From contig JAHHRI010000009.1 in the NCBI GenBank assembly GCA_020025875.1, forward strand, positions 1-43,352: a stretch of DNA of 43,352 nt, read 5' to 3'. The notes under the pieces were generated by a model that ran no database searches, was not told the DNA's origin, and saw nothing but the letters and a program-made list of their open reading frames with translations. This document shows, piece by piece, positions 1-7,298 of the stretch. Both the position numbers and the translations under genes were made by a program. The DNA is from Alphaproteobacteria bacterium. Its GTDB lineage: Bacteria; Pseudomonadota; Alphaproteobacteria; RF32; CAG-239. The first letter of the stretch is position 1. The number at the start of each line of letters is the position of its first letter.

Positions 1-115
1 GCTTATGACTCTATTTTTGTGCATCAAAAAATGATGAGAACAGATATCGACACGCTTCTCATGATAGAAATATTTTATATCACAAAACGTCGCTCTTGAC
101 TGCAACTTAAAATTC

Positions 116-143
116 AAACCATCAAATGTATGATGGTTTTTAG
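116..143 (+). terminator. Intrinsic terminator of a gene left of the window
   Basis: A 9-bp stem (AAACCATCA / TGATGGTTT) with a 6-nt loop runs into a T tract on the plus strand. It probably ends a plus-strand transcript arriving from outside the window. Positions 1-115 hold no ORF I can support. Confidence 0.6.
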
Positions 144-163
144 GCGTTAACCGTTTAACTGAT

Positions 164-197
164 AAACAAAAACGGCAGGTTTTAATACCTGCCGTTT
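164..197 (-). terminator. Intrinsic terminator of tRNA-Glu
   Basis: On the minus strand a 10-bp perfect stem (AAACGGCAGG / CCTGCCGTTT, plus-strand arms 170-179 and 188-197, 8-nt loop) is followed by T-rich sequence. It lies directly downstream of the tRNA gene and faces the opposing plus-strand terminator at 116-143. Confidence 0.8.
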
Positions 198-201
198 GAA
201 T

Positions 202-276
202 TGGCGACCCCAACGAGACTCGAACTCGTGTTACCACCGTGAAAGGGTGATGTCCTAACCGCTAGACGATGGGGTC
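202..276 (-). tRNA. tRNA-Glu (anticodon UUC)
   Basis: The reverse complement folds as a complete tRNA. The acceptor stem GACCCCA pairs with TGGGGTC, the anticodon loop is CTTTCAC (UUC), and the T-loop region reads GTTCGAGTC. The discriminator G and 3' CCA are encoded (plus-strand 202-205). It decodes Glu codons and is flanked by its own promoter and terminator, so it appears to be a single-gene transcript. Confidence 0.96.
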
Positions 277-292
277 ATCTAAACTAGATGCA

Positions 293-321
293 TATATACA
301 GATAAAAAAAATAAAGGTCAA
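293..321 (-). promoter_or_regulatory. Sigma70-type promoter for tRNA-Glu
   Basis: Reading the minus strand, TTGACC (316-321) and TATATA (293-298) are separated by 17 nt. The predicted start of transcription falls around 286, just before the mature 5' end at 276. Confidence 0.7.
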
Positions 322-453
322 GTATTATTTTTATGAAAAATGATTTTTTTTATTTTCGGCGGATAAAAAAGTCGGGTGTCTGTTTGGGGGAGGGTATGGC
401 TCTGGAAAAAACGGCTTGTGGCAAAGCGTTAAACCTTCGGCAAAGAGCGGTTG

Positions 454-693
454 TCAGTCGTAGCCGCGGTAAGGTTTTTGCGGCAATTTGATGTTACGGT
501 TTTTGGCTCCGCCGTCAAGCGCATGTAAAATGGCTTTGGTTTCTGGATAAAAAAATTCTTGTTCGTATTGTTCCAAAGCGCATTCCGTGGAATGGAGCTT
601 GAATTTGTCGTTGCCGGCAATGGCTTTGTAGATTTTATTGATGGCATATTTGCGACAAATTTCTTTGCCGTTGGCATCTGAGGTGCCTGTCAG
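454..693 (-). pseudogene. In-frame 3' remainder of the interrupted upstream gene
   Basis: Directly after the TAA that ends the 243-aa ORF (694-696), the same frame stays open for 79 more codons to a TGA at 454-456. The translation (…TGTSDANGKEICRKYAINK… to …PQKPYRGYD) has the composition and codon use of the genes around it, whereas the alternative frame (an ORF at 429-677) is Ser/Thr/Asn-rich and looks like a shadow. I read this as the C-terminal part of one 323-codon gene broken by a single stop. Alternatives are a sequencing error or programmed readthrough; the stop context is TAA-CTG. Confidence 0.6.
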
Positions 694-1425
694 TTATTTT
701 ACCTGCCGTTGAACCGCCAGTCGGTGACGGTGATAATATTGTTCGGGAATGATGTTTTTGATTTCGTGTTCCCGCACAAGGCATTCGTAAGCCAAATTAA
801 CATAAGTGTTGCGGAACGAAAGTTTTTTTAGCAAGTCATCACTTTTGAAAGCAAACGCCCAGTTGTTCAGCATACCGAGATCACGTTCTCTTTTTTTCTG
901 TTGAATTTGCCGGCTTTCCGCAGCTGCGGCAGAAAATATACGGCATATTTGCGGATTCGGAAATTCGCTGGTCAACGTTTCCGTCAGTCGGCGGATTTCT
1001 TCTTCGGTAAAAGAGTGGTACCAAATTTGCTTTGCAAAGAATTGACGGGTACGGTCGGCAAATTGGGGAGACACAGACTGTCGGGCAGCCGTTTGTTTGC
1101 CGATTTCTTCCGCTATGGCGTTCAAACCGTTTGCATCTCCGCGAAAGATTTGCTGGCGCACCTCGTCAAACAGTTCCCAAGATTCGTGTTCGTTCTGCTG
1201 AGCCCGTCTTGCCAACGCCGTTTCTGCCGCCTGATAGGTTATGTCGCTCCGACGGGGTGCCAGTTGTGCAAAAATTTGACGAAAAGAGTCGAAATATTTT
1301 GCCGACATATCGGGAGCGGATAAAACATATTCTTGTAAAAGCGCATCGGCGGCACAAGTAAAAAGCGCCGCTTCGTCTTTTAAGCTCTGCAGGGCGCGGA
1401 CGGCTTTGTCAAAGCCTCCGTTCAT
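694..1425 (-). CDS. Hypothetical protein, probably truncated by an in-frame stop
   Basis: A 243-aa, mostly helical, charged protein with no signal peptide and no family I recognise. It lies 3 bp downstream of the glycine-zipper lipoprotein gene on the same strand, so the two are probably co-transcribed. The ATG at 1423-1425 is the only reasonable start. The frame continues past its TAA for another 79 sensible codons (454-693), which suggests the intact form was about 323 residues. The N-terminal part is rich in Arg, Gln, Ala and Glu and could form coiled or helical-repeat structure. I cannot assign a function. Confidence 0.7.
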   Translation of the reverse strand: MNGGFDKAVRALQSLKDEAALFTCAADALLQEYVLSAPDMSAKYFDSFRQIFAQLAPRRSDITYQAAETALARRAQQNEHESWELFDEVRQQIFRGDANGLNAIAEEIGKQTAARQSVSPQFADRTRQFFAKQIWYHSFTEEEIRRLTETLTSEFPNPQICRIFSAAAAESRQIQQKKRERDLGMLNNWAFAFKSDDLLKKLSFRNTYVNLAYECLVREHEIKNIIPEQYYHRHRLAVQRQVK

Positions 1426-1428
1426 GGG

Positions 1429-1905
1429 TTAGTACCCGTTGTAGGGGATAATTCTTGCCCGATCGGAACCGCTGCCGTAAAGAACCATGCAACGTTGTCC
1501 GGCAGCCATCAATACGTCGTTTCCTTGAGTAACGGTAACCAAACCGCCGTTGTCGAGTTGCACGATATATTCATAACCGTTTTGTTTGGACATTCCGCGT
1601 TGAGCCATGCTGCCGGCAGCTCCGCCAACCAGAGCGCCGCCGACGGCACCGAGAACACCAGCCGTGTTTCCCTTGCCAATTTGCGAACCGGCCACACCGC
1701 CGGCAATGCTGCCGATTGTGGTGCCGAGCGAGCTGTCATTGTCGGCAACGGTAATGGCGCGAACGGAAACAATGGTTCCCATACGAGCGCGGTTGACAGA
1801 TCCGACGGCAGCCGTATCATATTGATTGGCCCCGATCTGAGATGCGCATCCTGCCAAGGCGACAGTTATCGGCAACATCAACAATGCAACAATAAATTTT
1901 TTCAT
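1429..1905 (-). CDS. Glycine-zipper outer-membrane lipoprotein (SlyB/17-kDa antigen type)
   Basis: 158 aa. The N-terminus is a lipoprotein signal peptide with lipobox LAGC, so Cys20 would be lipidated. Residues ~62-105 are a Gly/Ala-rich double glycine-zipper segment (GTTIGSIAGGVAGSQIGKG…GAVGGALVGGAAGS), as in the SlyB/PcpP and rickettsial 17-kDa antigen family. The C-terminal ~50 residues form a small beta-rich tail (YEYIVQLDNGGLVTVTQ…). Family members sit in the outer membrane and contribute to envelope integrity. It is transcribed divergently from asnS and lies just upstream of the interrupted ORF. Family assignment is firm; the precise role is not known. Confidence 0.88.
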   Translation of the reverse strand: MKKFIVALLMLPITVALAGCASQIGANQYDTAAVGSVNRARMGTIVSVRAITVADNDSSLGTTIGSIAGGVAGSQIGKGNTAGVLGAVGGALVGGAAGSMAQRGMSKQNGYEYIVQLDNGGLVTVTQGNDVLMAAGQRCMVLYGSGSDRARIIPYNGY

Positions 1906-2042
1906 TCTTTTTTCTCCGCATCATAAAATTGTTCTGTTTTTATATTATCTACAGTTTATTTTTTGTCAATGCCGGACTATTGCCAAATAAAGTTAACTGT
2001 TATATATTAACCGACAAAAATAACTTTAACAGGAAAACGAAT

Positions 2043-3431
2043 ATGTCAGAAAGAACTAAGGTTGTAAAATTGTTGTCTTCGGACAAGCCTTTGGCAGAAG
2101 TGTTGGTCAAAGGCTGGGTAAGAACGCGCCGCGATGCGAAAGATTTTTCCTTTATTGAGGTAAACGACGGTTCCTGCCTGAAAAACATTCAGGTTATTGC
2201 CGGCAGCGGTCTTGCCAATTATGAAGATATCAAAAAATTGACCACCGGTTCTTCCGTTGCCGTCAGCGGTGCGCTGGTTCCCTCTCAAGGGGGAAACCAA
2301 AAATATGAGATCAAGGCTGAAAAGATAGAAATTTACGGCGGGGCTGATGACACATACCCGCTCCAGAAAAAGAAGCATACCGACGAATATCTGCGTAGTA
2401 TTGCCCATCTGCGTCCGCGCACCAACAAGTACGGCGCCGCTTTTCGGATTCGCTCCGAGTTGTCTTATGCCATTCATAGCTTTTTCCACGAACGCGGTTT
2501 TCGCTATGTGCATACGCCGATCATTACGGCTTCCGACTGTGAAGGTGCCGGCGAGATGTTTCAGGTGACCACGCTTGATTTGAACAATTTGCCCAAAACA
2601 CCGGATGGCAAAATCGATTATTCTCAGGATTTTTTTGGCAAAGAGGCGCGTCTGACGGTTTCCGGACAGTTGAACGGCGAGATGTATGCAACGGCTCTTG
2701 GCGATATTTATACATTCGGCCCCACGTTTCGGGCGGAAAACTCCAACACCACCCGCCACGCGGCAGAGTTTTGGATGATTGAACCGGAAATGGCTTTTGC
2801 CGATCTTGTCGACGATATGAATTTGGCGGAAGACATGGTGCGCTATTGTGTTAAGCATATAACGGAGCATTGCGCCGAAGATTTGGAATTGTTTGAAAAG
2901 TTTGTTGCTCCGGGGTTGCGGGATATGCTGGAAACAATTATCAACAACGACTTTGCCCGCATTACCTACAGCGAAGCTATTGAGATTATGCAAAATGCAA
3001 ACGAACATTTTGAATATAAGCCGGAATATGGCATCGATTTGCAAACCGAGCACGAACGCTTTTTGGCAGAAAAATATTTCAAACGTCCGGTGATTGTCCG
3101 CGATTATCCGAAAGAAATCAAAGCTTTTTATATGCGCCTGAACGATGACGGAAAAACGGTTGCCGCCATGGATGTTTTGGTGCCGGGGATCGGTGAGCTG
3201 ATCGGCGGATCTCAGCGTGAAGAACGCTACGATGTGCTGGTAAAACGCATCGAGGAAAGCGGGATGAATGTTGCCGACTACGAATGGTATCTCGATTCCC
3301 GTCGGTTCGGCACTGTTCCCCACGCCGGCTTTGGGCTTGGTTTTGAACGTATGCTGCTGTTGCTGACCGGAATAGGCAATATTCGCGATGTTATTCCTTT
3401 TCCGAGAACACCGAAGTCGGTTAACTTTTAG
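2043..3431 (+). CDS. asnS: Asparaginyl-tRNA synthetase
   Basis: 462 aa from the ATG at 2043 (Shine-Dalgarno AGGAAAA just upstream), close to the 466 aa of E. coli AsnS; the open frame extends further upstream but without support. It charges tRNA-Asn with asparagine using ATP. The N-terminal OB-fold anticodon-binding domain (residues ~15-110, with VKGWVRTRRDAKDFSFIEVNDGS) precedes a class II catalytic core. That core carries motif 2 (FRAENSNTTRHAAEFWMIEPE) and motif 3 (GFGLGFERMLLLLTGI). The genome also carries gatCAB (39.5-42.7 kb), so asparaginylation can be direct and GatCAB may serve tRNA-Gln. The gene is followed at 9 bp by a small secreted-protein gene. Confidence 0.96.
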   Translation: MSERTKVVKLLSSDKPLAEVLVKGWVRTRRDAKDFSFIEVNDGSCLKNIQVIAGSGLANYEDIKKLTTGSSVAVSGALVPSQGGNQKYEIKAEKIEIYGGADDTYPLQKKKHTDEYLRSIAHLRPRTNKYGAAFRIRSELSYAIHSFFHERGFRYVHTPIITASDCEGAGEMFQVTTLDLNNLPKTPDGKIDYSQDFFGKEARLTVSGQLNGEMYATALGDIYTFGPTFRAENSNTTRHAAEFWMIEPEMAFADLVDDMNLAEDMVRYCVKHITEHCAEDLELFEKFVAPGLRDMLETIINNDFARITYSEAIEIMQNANEHFEYKPEYGIDLQTEHERFLAEKYFKRPVIVRDYPKEIKAFYMRLNDDGKTVAAMDVLVPGIGELIGGSQREERYDVLVKRIEESGMNVADYEWYLDSRRFGTVPHAGFGLGFERMLLLLTGIGNIRDVIPFPRTPKSVNF

Positions 3432-3440
3432 GAGAAACAG

Positions 3441-4106
3441 GTGAAAAGATATTTTCTTGTCCTGCTTATGGCTTTTTGGGGATTTTCCGCCGGAGCAAAA
3501 GATGCCGACAACCAAATCAACGTTGTCATTTTTGCGCCAAAAGAAAAGGCGGAAAAAACGGCTGAACGGCTGCCGGAGTGTAATGATCCGTCCATGCTGA
3601 AGGCCGTAACCGAAAAAGTGAAAGAGTATCAGCTCGACAGTCCGGTTTATGGCATCATCAGCCGTCGCAAACGGGCGCTGATTGTTAAAAATCTGAAAAA
3701 CTTCAAAGATGTGTCGTTGGCAAGCTTTGACAAATCATCTAATTATGAAGTGGCTCGCGAACTGGTGATGACCAAAATAAATTATCATCTTTCCGAACAA
3801 GAAATGCGGTTGTGCAAAAGCCATACCGGCAACGGCATTTATCTTCTGATGTATCCCGAAGGCGGCGGCACCCGTGTGCAAATTTTGAACCTTGCTCCGA
3901 GCTCTGACGGCGGCAACGAACTTTCAATTTATTATGAGCTGCCCGCAACCGAAGAAAAACACACAAACGATGCCTCTGTGGCATCGTTCAGTCAGCCTGC
4001 CGCCGCCGTTTCCGACCAACCCGCGGCAAACAAGGAGGCCATGCCGCCTGCCGCCGCAACATCTGTGAACGACTCACCCGATGACAAGGTTGTCGCCGCT
4101 CCCTAA
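3441..4106 (+). CDS. Hypothetical secreted protein with Ala/Pro-rich tail
   Basis: 221 aa starting at GTG 3441, chosen because AGGAG lies 7-8 bp upstream and the first residues form a signal peptide (MKRYFLVLLMAFWGFSAGAKDA) with likely cleavage after the AGA. The central part (about residues 30-165) is mixed alpha/beta and contains two cysteines (PEC, RLCKS) that may form a disulfide. The last ~50 residues are low-complexity Ala/Pro/Ser. It lies 9 bp after asnS and is probably co-transcribed. I do not recognise the family; a periplasmic location is inferred only from the signal peptide. Confidence 0.75.
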   Translation: MKRYFLVLLMAFWGFSAGAKDADNQINVVIFAPKEKAEKTAERLPECNDPSMLKAVTEKVKEYQLDSPVYGIISRRKRALIVKNLKNFKDVSLASFDKSSNYEVARELVMTKINYHLSEQEMRLCKSHTGNGIYLLMYPEGGGTRVQILNLAPSSDGGNELSIYYELPATEEKHTNDASVASFSQPAAAVSDQPAANKEAMPPAAATSVNDSPDDKVVAAP

Positions 4107-4138
4107 ATGTCAACGGTGCGTTTTTTTAAAATGAGCTG

Positions 4139-4166
4139 TTGAAATAATCGAAAAAAAGGATATAAT
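4139..4166 (+). promoter_or_regulatory. Sigma70-type promoter of rpoH
   Basis: TTGAAA (4139-4144), a 16-bp spacer and TATAAT (4161-4166) make a near-consensus housekeeping promoter 39 bp before the rpoH start codon. No obvious heat-shock promoter overlaps it. Confidence 0.75.
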
Positions 4167-4204
4167 TCCTGATTGTGTGAAAATAAAAGGATGGTGATGT
4201 CGGA

Positions 4205-5116
4205 ATGAATAAAAGTTCTTCGTTGATGGTGATCAACAATACAGCACAGTTACCCTCTCTGTCGGAGAAGGGCAGCTTATTGTCCTATTTTGAAAGAATT
4301 AAAAGTTTCCCGATGCTAAGCGAGGAAGAAGAACGGAGCTTGATCCTCGATTTTAAACAAAATCACAACCTTGAAGCAGCGCACCGCTTGGTGTTGTCGC
4401 ATTTGCGTCTGGCGGCAAAAATAGCCCTGACATATCGTCGTTACGGTCTGCCGTTGGCCGATTTGATTTCGGAAGCCAACATCGGGTTGATGCAGGCGGT
4501 TAAAAAATTTGATCTTGAAAAAAAAGTGCGTCTTTCCACTTATGCCATTTGGTGGATCAAAGCCGCCATTAATGACTTTATCCTGCGTTCGTGGTCGCTG
4601 GTCAAAATCGGCACCGTTGCCGCACAGAAAAAATTGTTTTACAATCTCGGACGCATCAAAGCCAAGCTCGGCATCTACGAAAACAAGGAACTGGAGCCGT
4701 CGGTTGTTAAGCAGATTGCCGGCGAATTGGTGGTGGACGAAAAAGATGTCGTGGAAATGAATCGGCGTTTGGGAGGCGATTCTTCATTGAATGTGACCGT
4801 CGGAGACGACGATGACGAAAGAGAAAAAATTGATATGCTGGTAGACAAGCGGCAAAATCTGGAAGCCTCTCTTGCCTACAAACAAGAAGCGGCGCAAAAA
4901 CATCTGTTGCTGCAAAAATGTCTTGATCAACTGTCCGAGAGAGAAGCCTATATCATTCGCTGCCGAATGCTCACGGAAACACCGCAAACGTTGGAGGATA
5001 TCGGCGCCAAGTTTGAAATCAGCCGTGAACGTGTCCGCCAGATTGAAAAAAAAGCCTTTGAGCATTTGTCTGCTTTGATGAAGGAGGCTGTTGCCGAAAC
5101 CGCCGCGATTGTTTAG
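4205..5116 (+). CDS. rpoH: RNA polymerase sigma-32 factor (heat shock)
   Basis: 303 aa. It directs RNA polymerase to heat-shock promoters. Region 2 is complete (AHRLVLSHLRLAAKIALTYRRYGLPLADLISEANIGLMQAVKKFD…STYAIWWIKAAI). The RpoH box that separates sigma-32 from other sigmas is present at residues 141-149 (QKKLFYNLG). Region 4 ends with a helix-turn-helix (ETPQTLEDIGAKFEISRERVRQIEKKAFEHL). The ATG at 4205 is preferred over upstream ATGs because those run into a stop within a few codons. Chaperone and protease genes of this window (htrA, hflKC) belong to functions commonly under RpoH. It leads a short cluster with a 69-aa ORF and prmC. Confidence 0.95.
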   Translation: MNKSSSLMVINNTAQLPSLSEKGSLLSYFERIKSFPMLSEEEERSLILDFKQNHNLEAAHRLVLSHLRLAAKIALTYRRYGLPLADLISEANIGLMQAVKKFDLEKKVRLSTYAIWWIKAAINDFILRSWSLVKIGTVAAQKKLFYNLGRIKAKLGIYENKELEPSVVKQIAGELVVDEKDVVEMNRRLGGDSSLNVTVGDDDDEREKIDMLVDKRQNLEASLAYKQEAAQKHLLLQKCLDQLSEREAYIIRCRMLTETPQTLEDIGAKFEISRERVRQIEKKAFEHLSALMKEAVAETAAIV

Positions 5117-5129
5117 AGGAAACGCAGCC

Positions 5130-5339
5130 ATGGCCAAAAAAGCAAAACAGGAAAACGAGTTTGAATTTGCCGGCGATTTGTCTGCTGTCGCCGTTACCGG
5201 TTTGGAATTTCGGGATGGCTTTTCTCCTTCGGAATCTTTTGACGGCATGGCGGAGCGAATGACCGAACGGATTAAAAAAGTGCGTAAGATTAAGAAAAAT
5301 AACATCTTTGTCAACCCGTTCAAAAGTTCGGACAACTGA
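5130..5339 (+). CDS. Small conserved-looking hypothetical protein
   Basis: 69 aa from the ATG at 5130, with AGAGGAAA 8-14 bp upstream; the longer frame from 5091 would overlap rpoH and lacks a ribosome site. The protein is charged, with a basic C-terminal stretch (MTERIKKVRKIKKNNIFVNPFKSSDN) and no membrane segment. It fills the gap between rpoH and prmC (13 bp after rpoH, 6 bp before prmC), so translational coupling is likely. No family recognised. The codon use matches its neighbours, which supports it being real. Confidence 0.7.
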   Translation: MAKKAKQENEFEFAGDLSAVAVTGLEFRDGFSPSESFDGMAERMTERIKKVRKIKKNNIFVNPFKSSDN

Positions 5340-5345
5340 TTTTCC

Positions 5346-6179
5346 ATGGCCGGTGAGTTTTTTAATCACATTGTCAAGGCTCTTGCCGAAGCGGGTGTTC
5401 CTTCTCCGCGGCTGGAAACACGAATGCTCCTGTCGCATATCACGGCTGTTGAAAGCGACGGCTACGATCCTGATTTTGAACTTTCCCTGCCGCAAATGCG
5501 CGAGGCACGGCGTTTGCTCGAACGCCGGCTGGCGCACGAACCGCTGGATAAGATTATTGGCAGGCGCGATTTTTACAAATATCGGTTTGTTGTCGGACGT
5601 GAAGTTTTAAGCCCGCGTCCGGACAGCGAAACACTGGTGGAAGCCGCATTGGCACTCATTGAGGAACATTGTTTATGTTCTTTGCTTGAACTTGGGATCG
5701 GCTCCGGTTGCCTGTTGCTTTCGTTATTGGCAGACCGGCCGAAAACTTATGGCGTCGGTGCGGATATCTCGCCGGCGGCCTTGGCGGTGGCAGCCCAAAA
5801 CGCCAAACGGCTGAAAGTGGAAGATCGCTTACATTTGGTTAAATTTGATTATTTTAAAGATCACTTTAGCCAACGTTTTGATCTCATTATCAGCAATCCT
5901 CCATATATTCCGAGTGCCGAGATTGCTTCTCTGGATCCGGAGGTCAAAAACTATGATCCGTTGCTTGCGCTGGACGGCGGAGCAGACGGGTTGGATCACT
6001 ATCGGCAAATTGCTCAGACGGCAGGCGGCTGGTTGAACAATGGCGGATATCTGGTTTTGGAGGCGGGAGCAGGTCAGTCTGCTGACATTGCGACTGTTTT
6101 TTCCCGTTTCGGCTGGCAAACAGTCGATATGCAGGAAGATTTAAATGGCATTAAACGTTGTGTAATATTGAAAAAATAA
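5346..6179 (+). CDS. prmC: Peptide chain release factor N5-glutamine methyltransferase
   Basis: 277 aa. It methylates the glutamine of the GGQ loop of release factors RF1 and RF2, using S-adenosylmethionine. The N-terminal helical domain (about 1-75) precedes a Rossmann methyltransferase fold with the SAM-binding motif LELGIGSGCLLLSL (~114-127) and the catalytic NPPY at residues 184-187. The start follows the upstream stop by 6 bp with a weak ribosome site, consistent with coupling to the 69-aa ORF. Its substrate RF2 is encoded in this window (prfB, 21104-22208). In many alphaproteobacteria prmC is followed by a DUF4167 gene, as here. Confidence 0.93.
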   Translation: MAGEFFNHIVKALAEAGVPSPRLETRMLLSHITAVESDGYDPDFELSLPQMREARRLLERRLAHEPLDKIIGRRDFYKYRFVVGREVLSPRPDSETLVEAALALIEEHCLCSLLELGIGSGCLLLSLLADRPKTYGVGADISPAALAVAAQNAKRLKVEDRLHLVKFDYFKDHFSQRFDLIISNPPYIPSAEIASLDPEVKNYDPLLALDGGADGLDHYRQIAQTAGGWLNNGGYLVLEAGAGQSADIATVFSRFGWQTVDMQEDLNGIKRCVILKK

Positions 6180-6180
6180 T

Positions 6181-6208
6181 TTGCATTTTGCAAAAATATT
6201 TGTATTAT
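6181..6208 (+). promoter_or_regulatory. Promoter of the DUF4167 gene
   Basis: TTGCAT (6181-6186), 16 bp, TATTAT (6203-6208), immediately after the prmC stop. It implies an untranslated leader of about 125 nt before the start at 6343. Confidence 0.6.
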
Positions 6209-6214
6209 TCAACT

Positions 6215-6327
6215 GTAAACGCTTATTGAATTTTTAGGAAAATCAGCGTTTTGTTTCCAAACCAACTTTTTAAAAATAAATTTGTTCAGGGTTGTTCCTG
6301 TTTGTGCAGGCGCTCTTTAACCTGATG
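6215..6327 (+). promoter_or_regulatory. Structured 5' leader of the DUF4167 gene
   Basis: The leader contains two inverted repeats. One is AACGCT…AGCGTT at about 6219-6251. The second is nested: CAGGGTT…AACCTG at about 6286-6324, enclosing CCTG-TTTGTG-CAGG. The second ends against the possible start codon at 6325, so it could affect initiation. No known riboswitch class is recognised. Confidence 0.35.
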
Positions 6328-6342
6328 TTTAATGGTATAAAT

Positions 6343-6945
6343 ATGAAAAAAACAAACAACAAGTACCGCAGCGGCGGCAATAGCAGCAGTAACAGCACTA
6401 TCTATTCTCTTAATTATAAATTTGACAGCAACTCGATTGCCGGCAAAATCAGCGGCACGGCGCTTGACCTGATCAAACGCTACAACGACTTTGCCAAAGA
6501 TGCTCAAAGCAATAACGACTATGTTAATGCAGAGATTTTTCGTCAATACGCCGAACATTACCGCAAAATCGTAACCGAAATCAATGAGCGCAGAAACCAA
6601 CAGCGTCAAGCCTATACGACAGAAAATAGTGCTGCCGGCAACGATTCGGACAACCGTCAGGAAACTGAAGATCAGCAATCGGCGGCAGAAGAAAATGCTG
6701 TTGAAAACGATACTCGCAAAGAAGAAAATGCTACGGTATGTGCAGAGAATACGACAGAAAATAAAGTTGCCGAGGAAACCCAAACGCCGGTAAAAGAAAG
6801 CAAAAAATCTTTTAAAATTATCGAAATCAGCAAAACCAAAGCCGATGAGGCTACTGTCGGCGCAACGGCAGAAGTCGGAGCAGCGGCAACGAGCACTACG
6901 GCAAAACGGGTTTATCGTCGCCGTAAAACCGCATCTTCTCTTTGA
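6343..6945 (+). CDS. DUF4167 domain protein
   Basis: 200 aa. Residues ~1-90 match the alphaproteobacterial DUF4167 family: a low-complexity Asn/Ser/Gly start, then KISGTALDLIKRYNDFAKDAQSNNDYVNAEIFRQYAEHYRKIV, corresponding to the family's 'GTAxxIxxKYxxLARDAxxxGDxxxAENYxQHAEHYxRI' pattern. The rest is an acidic, low-complexity tail ending in KRVYRRRKTASSL. The in-frame ATG at 6325 is an alternative start. The family's role is not established; its usual place after prmC is seen here. The last ~30 codons and the stop are the first unit of a 124-bp tandem repeat that continues downstream, an unusual arrangement. Confidence 0.88.
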   Translation: MKKTNNKYRSGGNSSSNSTIYSLNYKFDSNSIAGKISGTALDLIKRYNDFAKDAQSNNDYVNAEIFRQYAEHYRKIVTEINERRNQQRQAYTTENSAAGNDSDNRQETEDQQSAAEENAVENDTRKEENATVCAENTTENKVAEETQTPVKESKKSFKIIEISKTKADEATVGATAEVGAAATSTTAKRVYRRRKTASSL

Positions 6946-7249
6946 AAACAAGGTGGGATTGCATGAGGTTCGCACCGCTGTCGGCGCAACGGCAGATAGC
7001 GGAGCAGCGGCAACGAGCACTACGGCAAAACGGGTTTATCGTCACCGTAAAACCGCATCTTCTCTTTGAAAACAAGGTGGGATTACTTGAGGTTCGCACC
7101 GCTGTCGGCACAACGGCAGAAGGCGGAGCAGCGGCAACGAGCACTACGGCAAAACGAGTTTATCGTCGCCGTAAAACCGCATCTTCTCTTTGAAAACAAG
7201 GTGGGATTACTTGAGGTTCGCACCGCTGTCGGCACAACGTCAGATGGCG
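6854..7249 (+). repeat. 124-bp tandem repeat duplicating the 3' end of the DUF4167 gene
   Basis: Units begin at about 6854, 6978, 7102 and 7226, with period exactly 124 bp; the fourth is truncated after ~24 bp. Unit 1 is the last ~30 codons of the gene plus its TGA and ~32 bp beyond. Units 2 and 3 still encode the same C-terminal peptide (…AAATSTTAKRVYR[R/H]RKTASSL-stop) but, since 124 is not a multiple of three, each lies in a different frame and none can be translated from the gene. Differences between units cluster just after ACGGCAGA (EVG, DSG, EGG in translation). The stretch 6946-7298 contains nothing else I can support. Confidence 0.93.
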
Positions 7250-7298
7250 GCGCAGGTGTTATTCGTGGCGGAACAGGTAGGTTTTTCGGCTCATGGCA

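Noticed and set aside
429..677. Minus-strand ORF of 82 aa downstream of the interrupted gene
   Set aside because: Its Ser/Thr/Asn/Lys-rich translation looks like an out-of-frame shadow. The frame in register with the upstream gene gives a normal protein sequence through the same DNA.
2046..3515. Long minus-strand ORF (489 aa) opposite asnS
   Set aside because: It is fully antisense to a well-supported AsnRS, and the translation is rich in Cys, His, Phe and Ile without domain logic.
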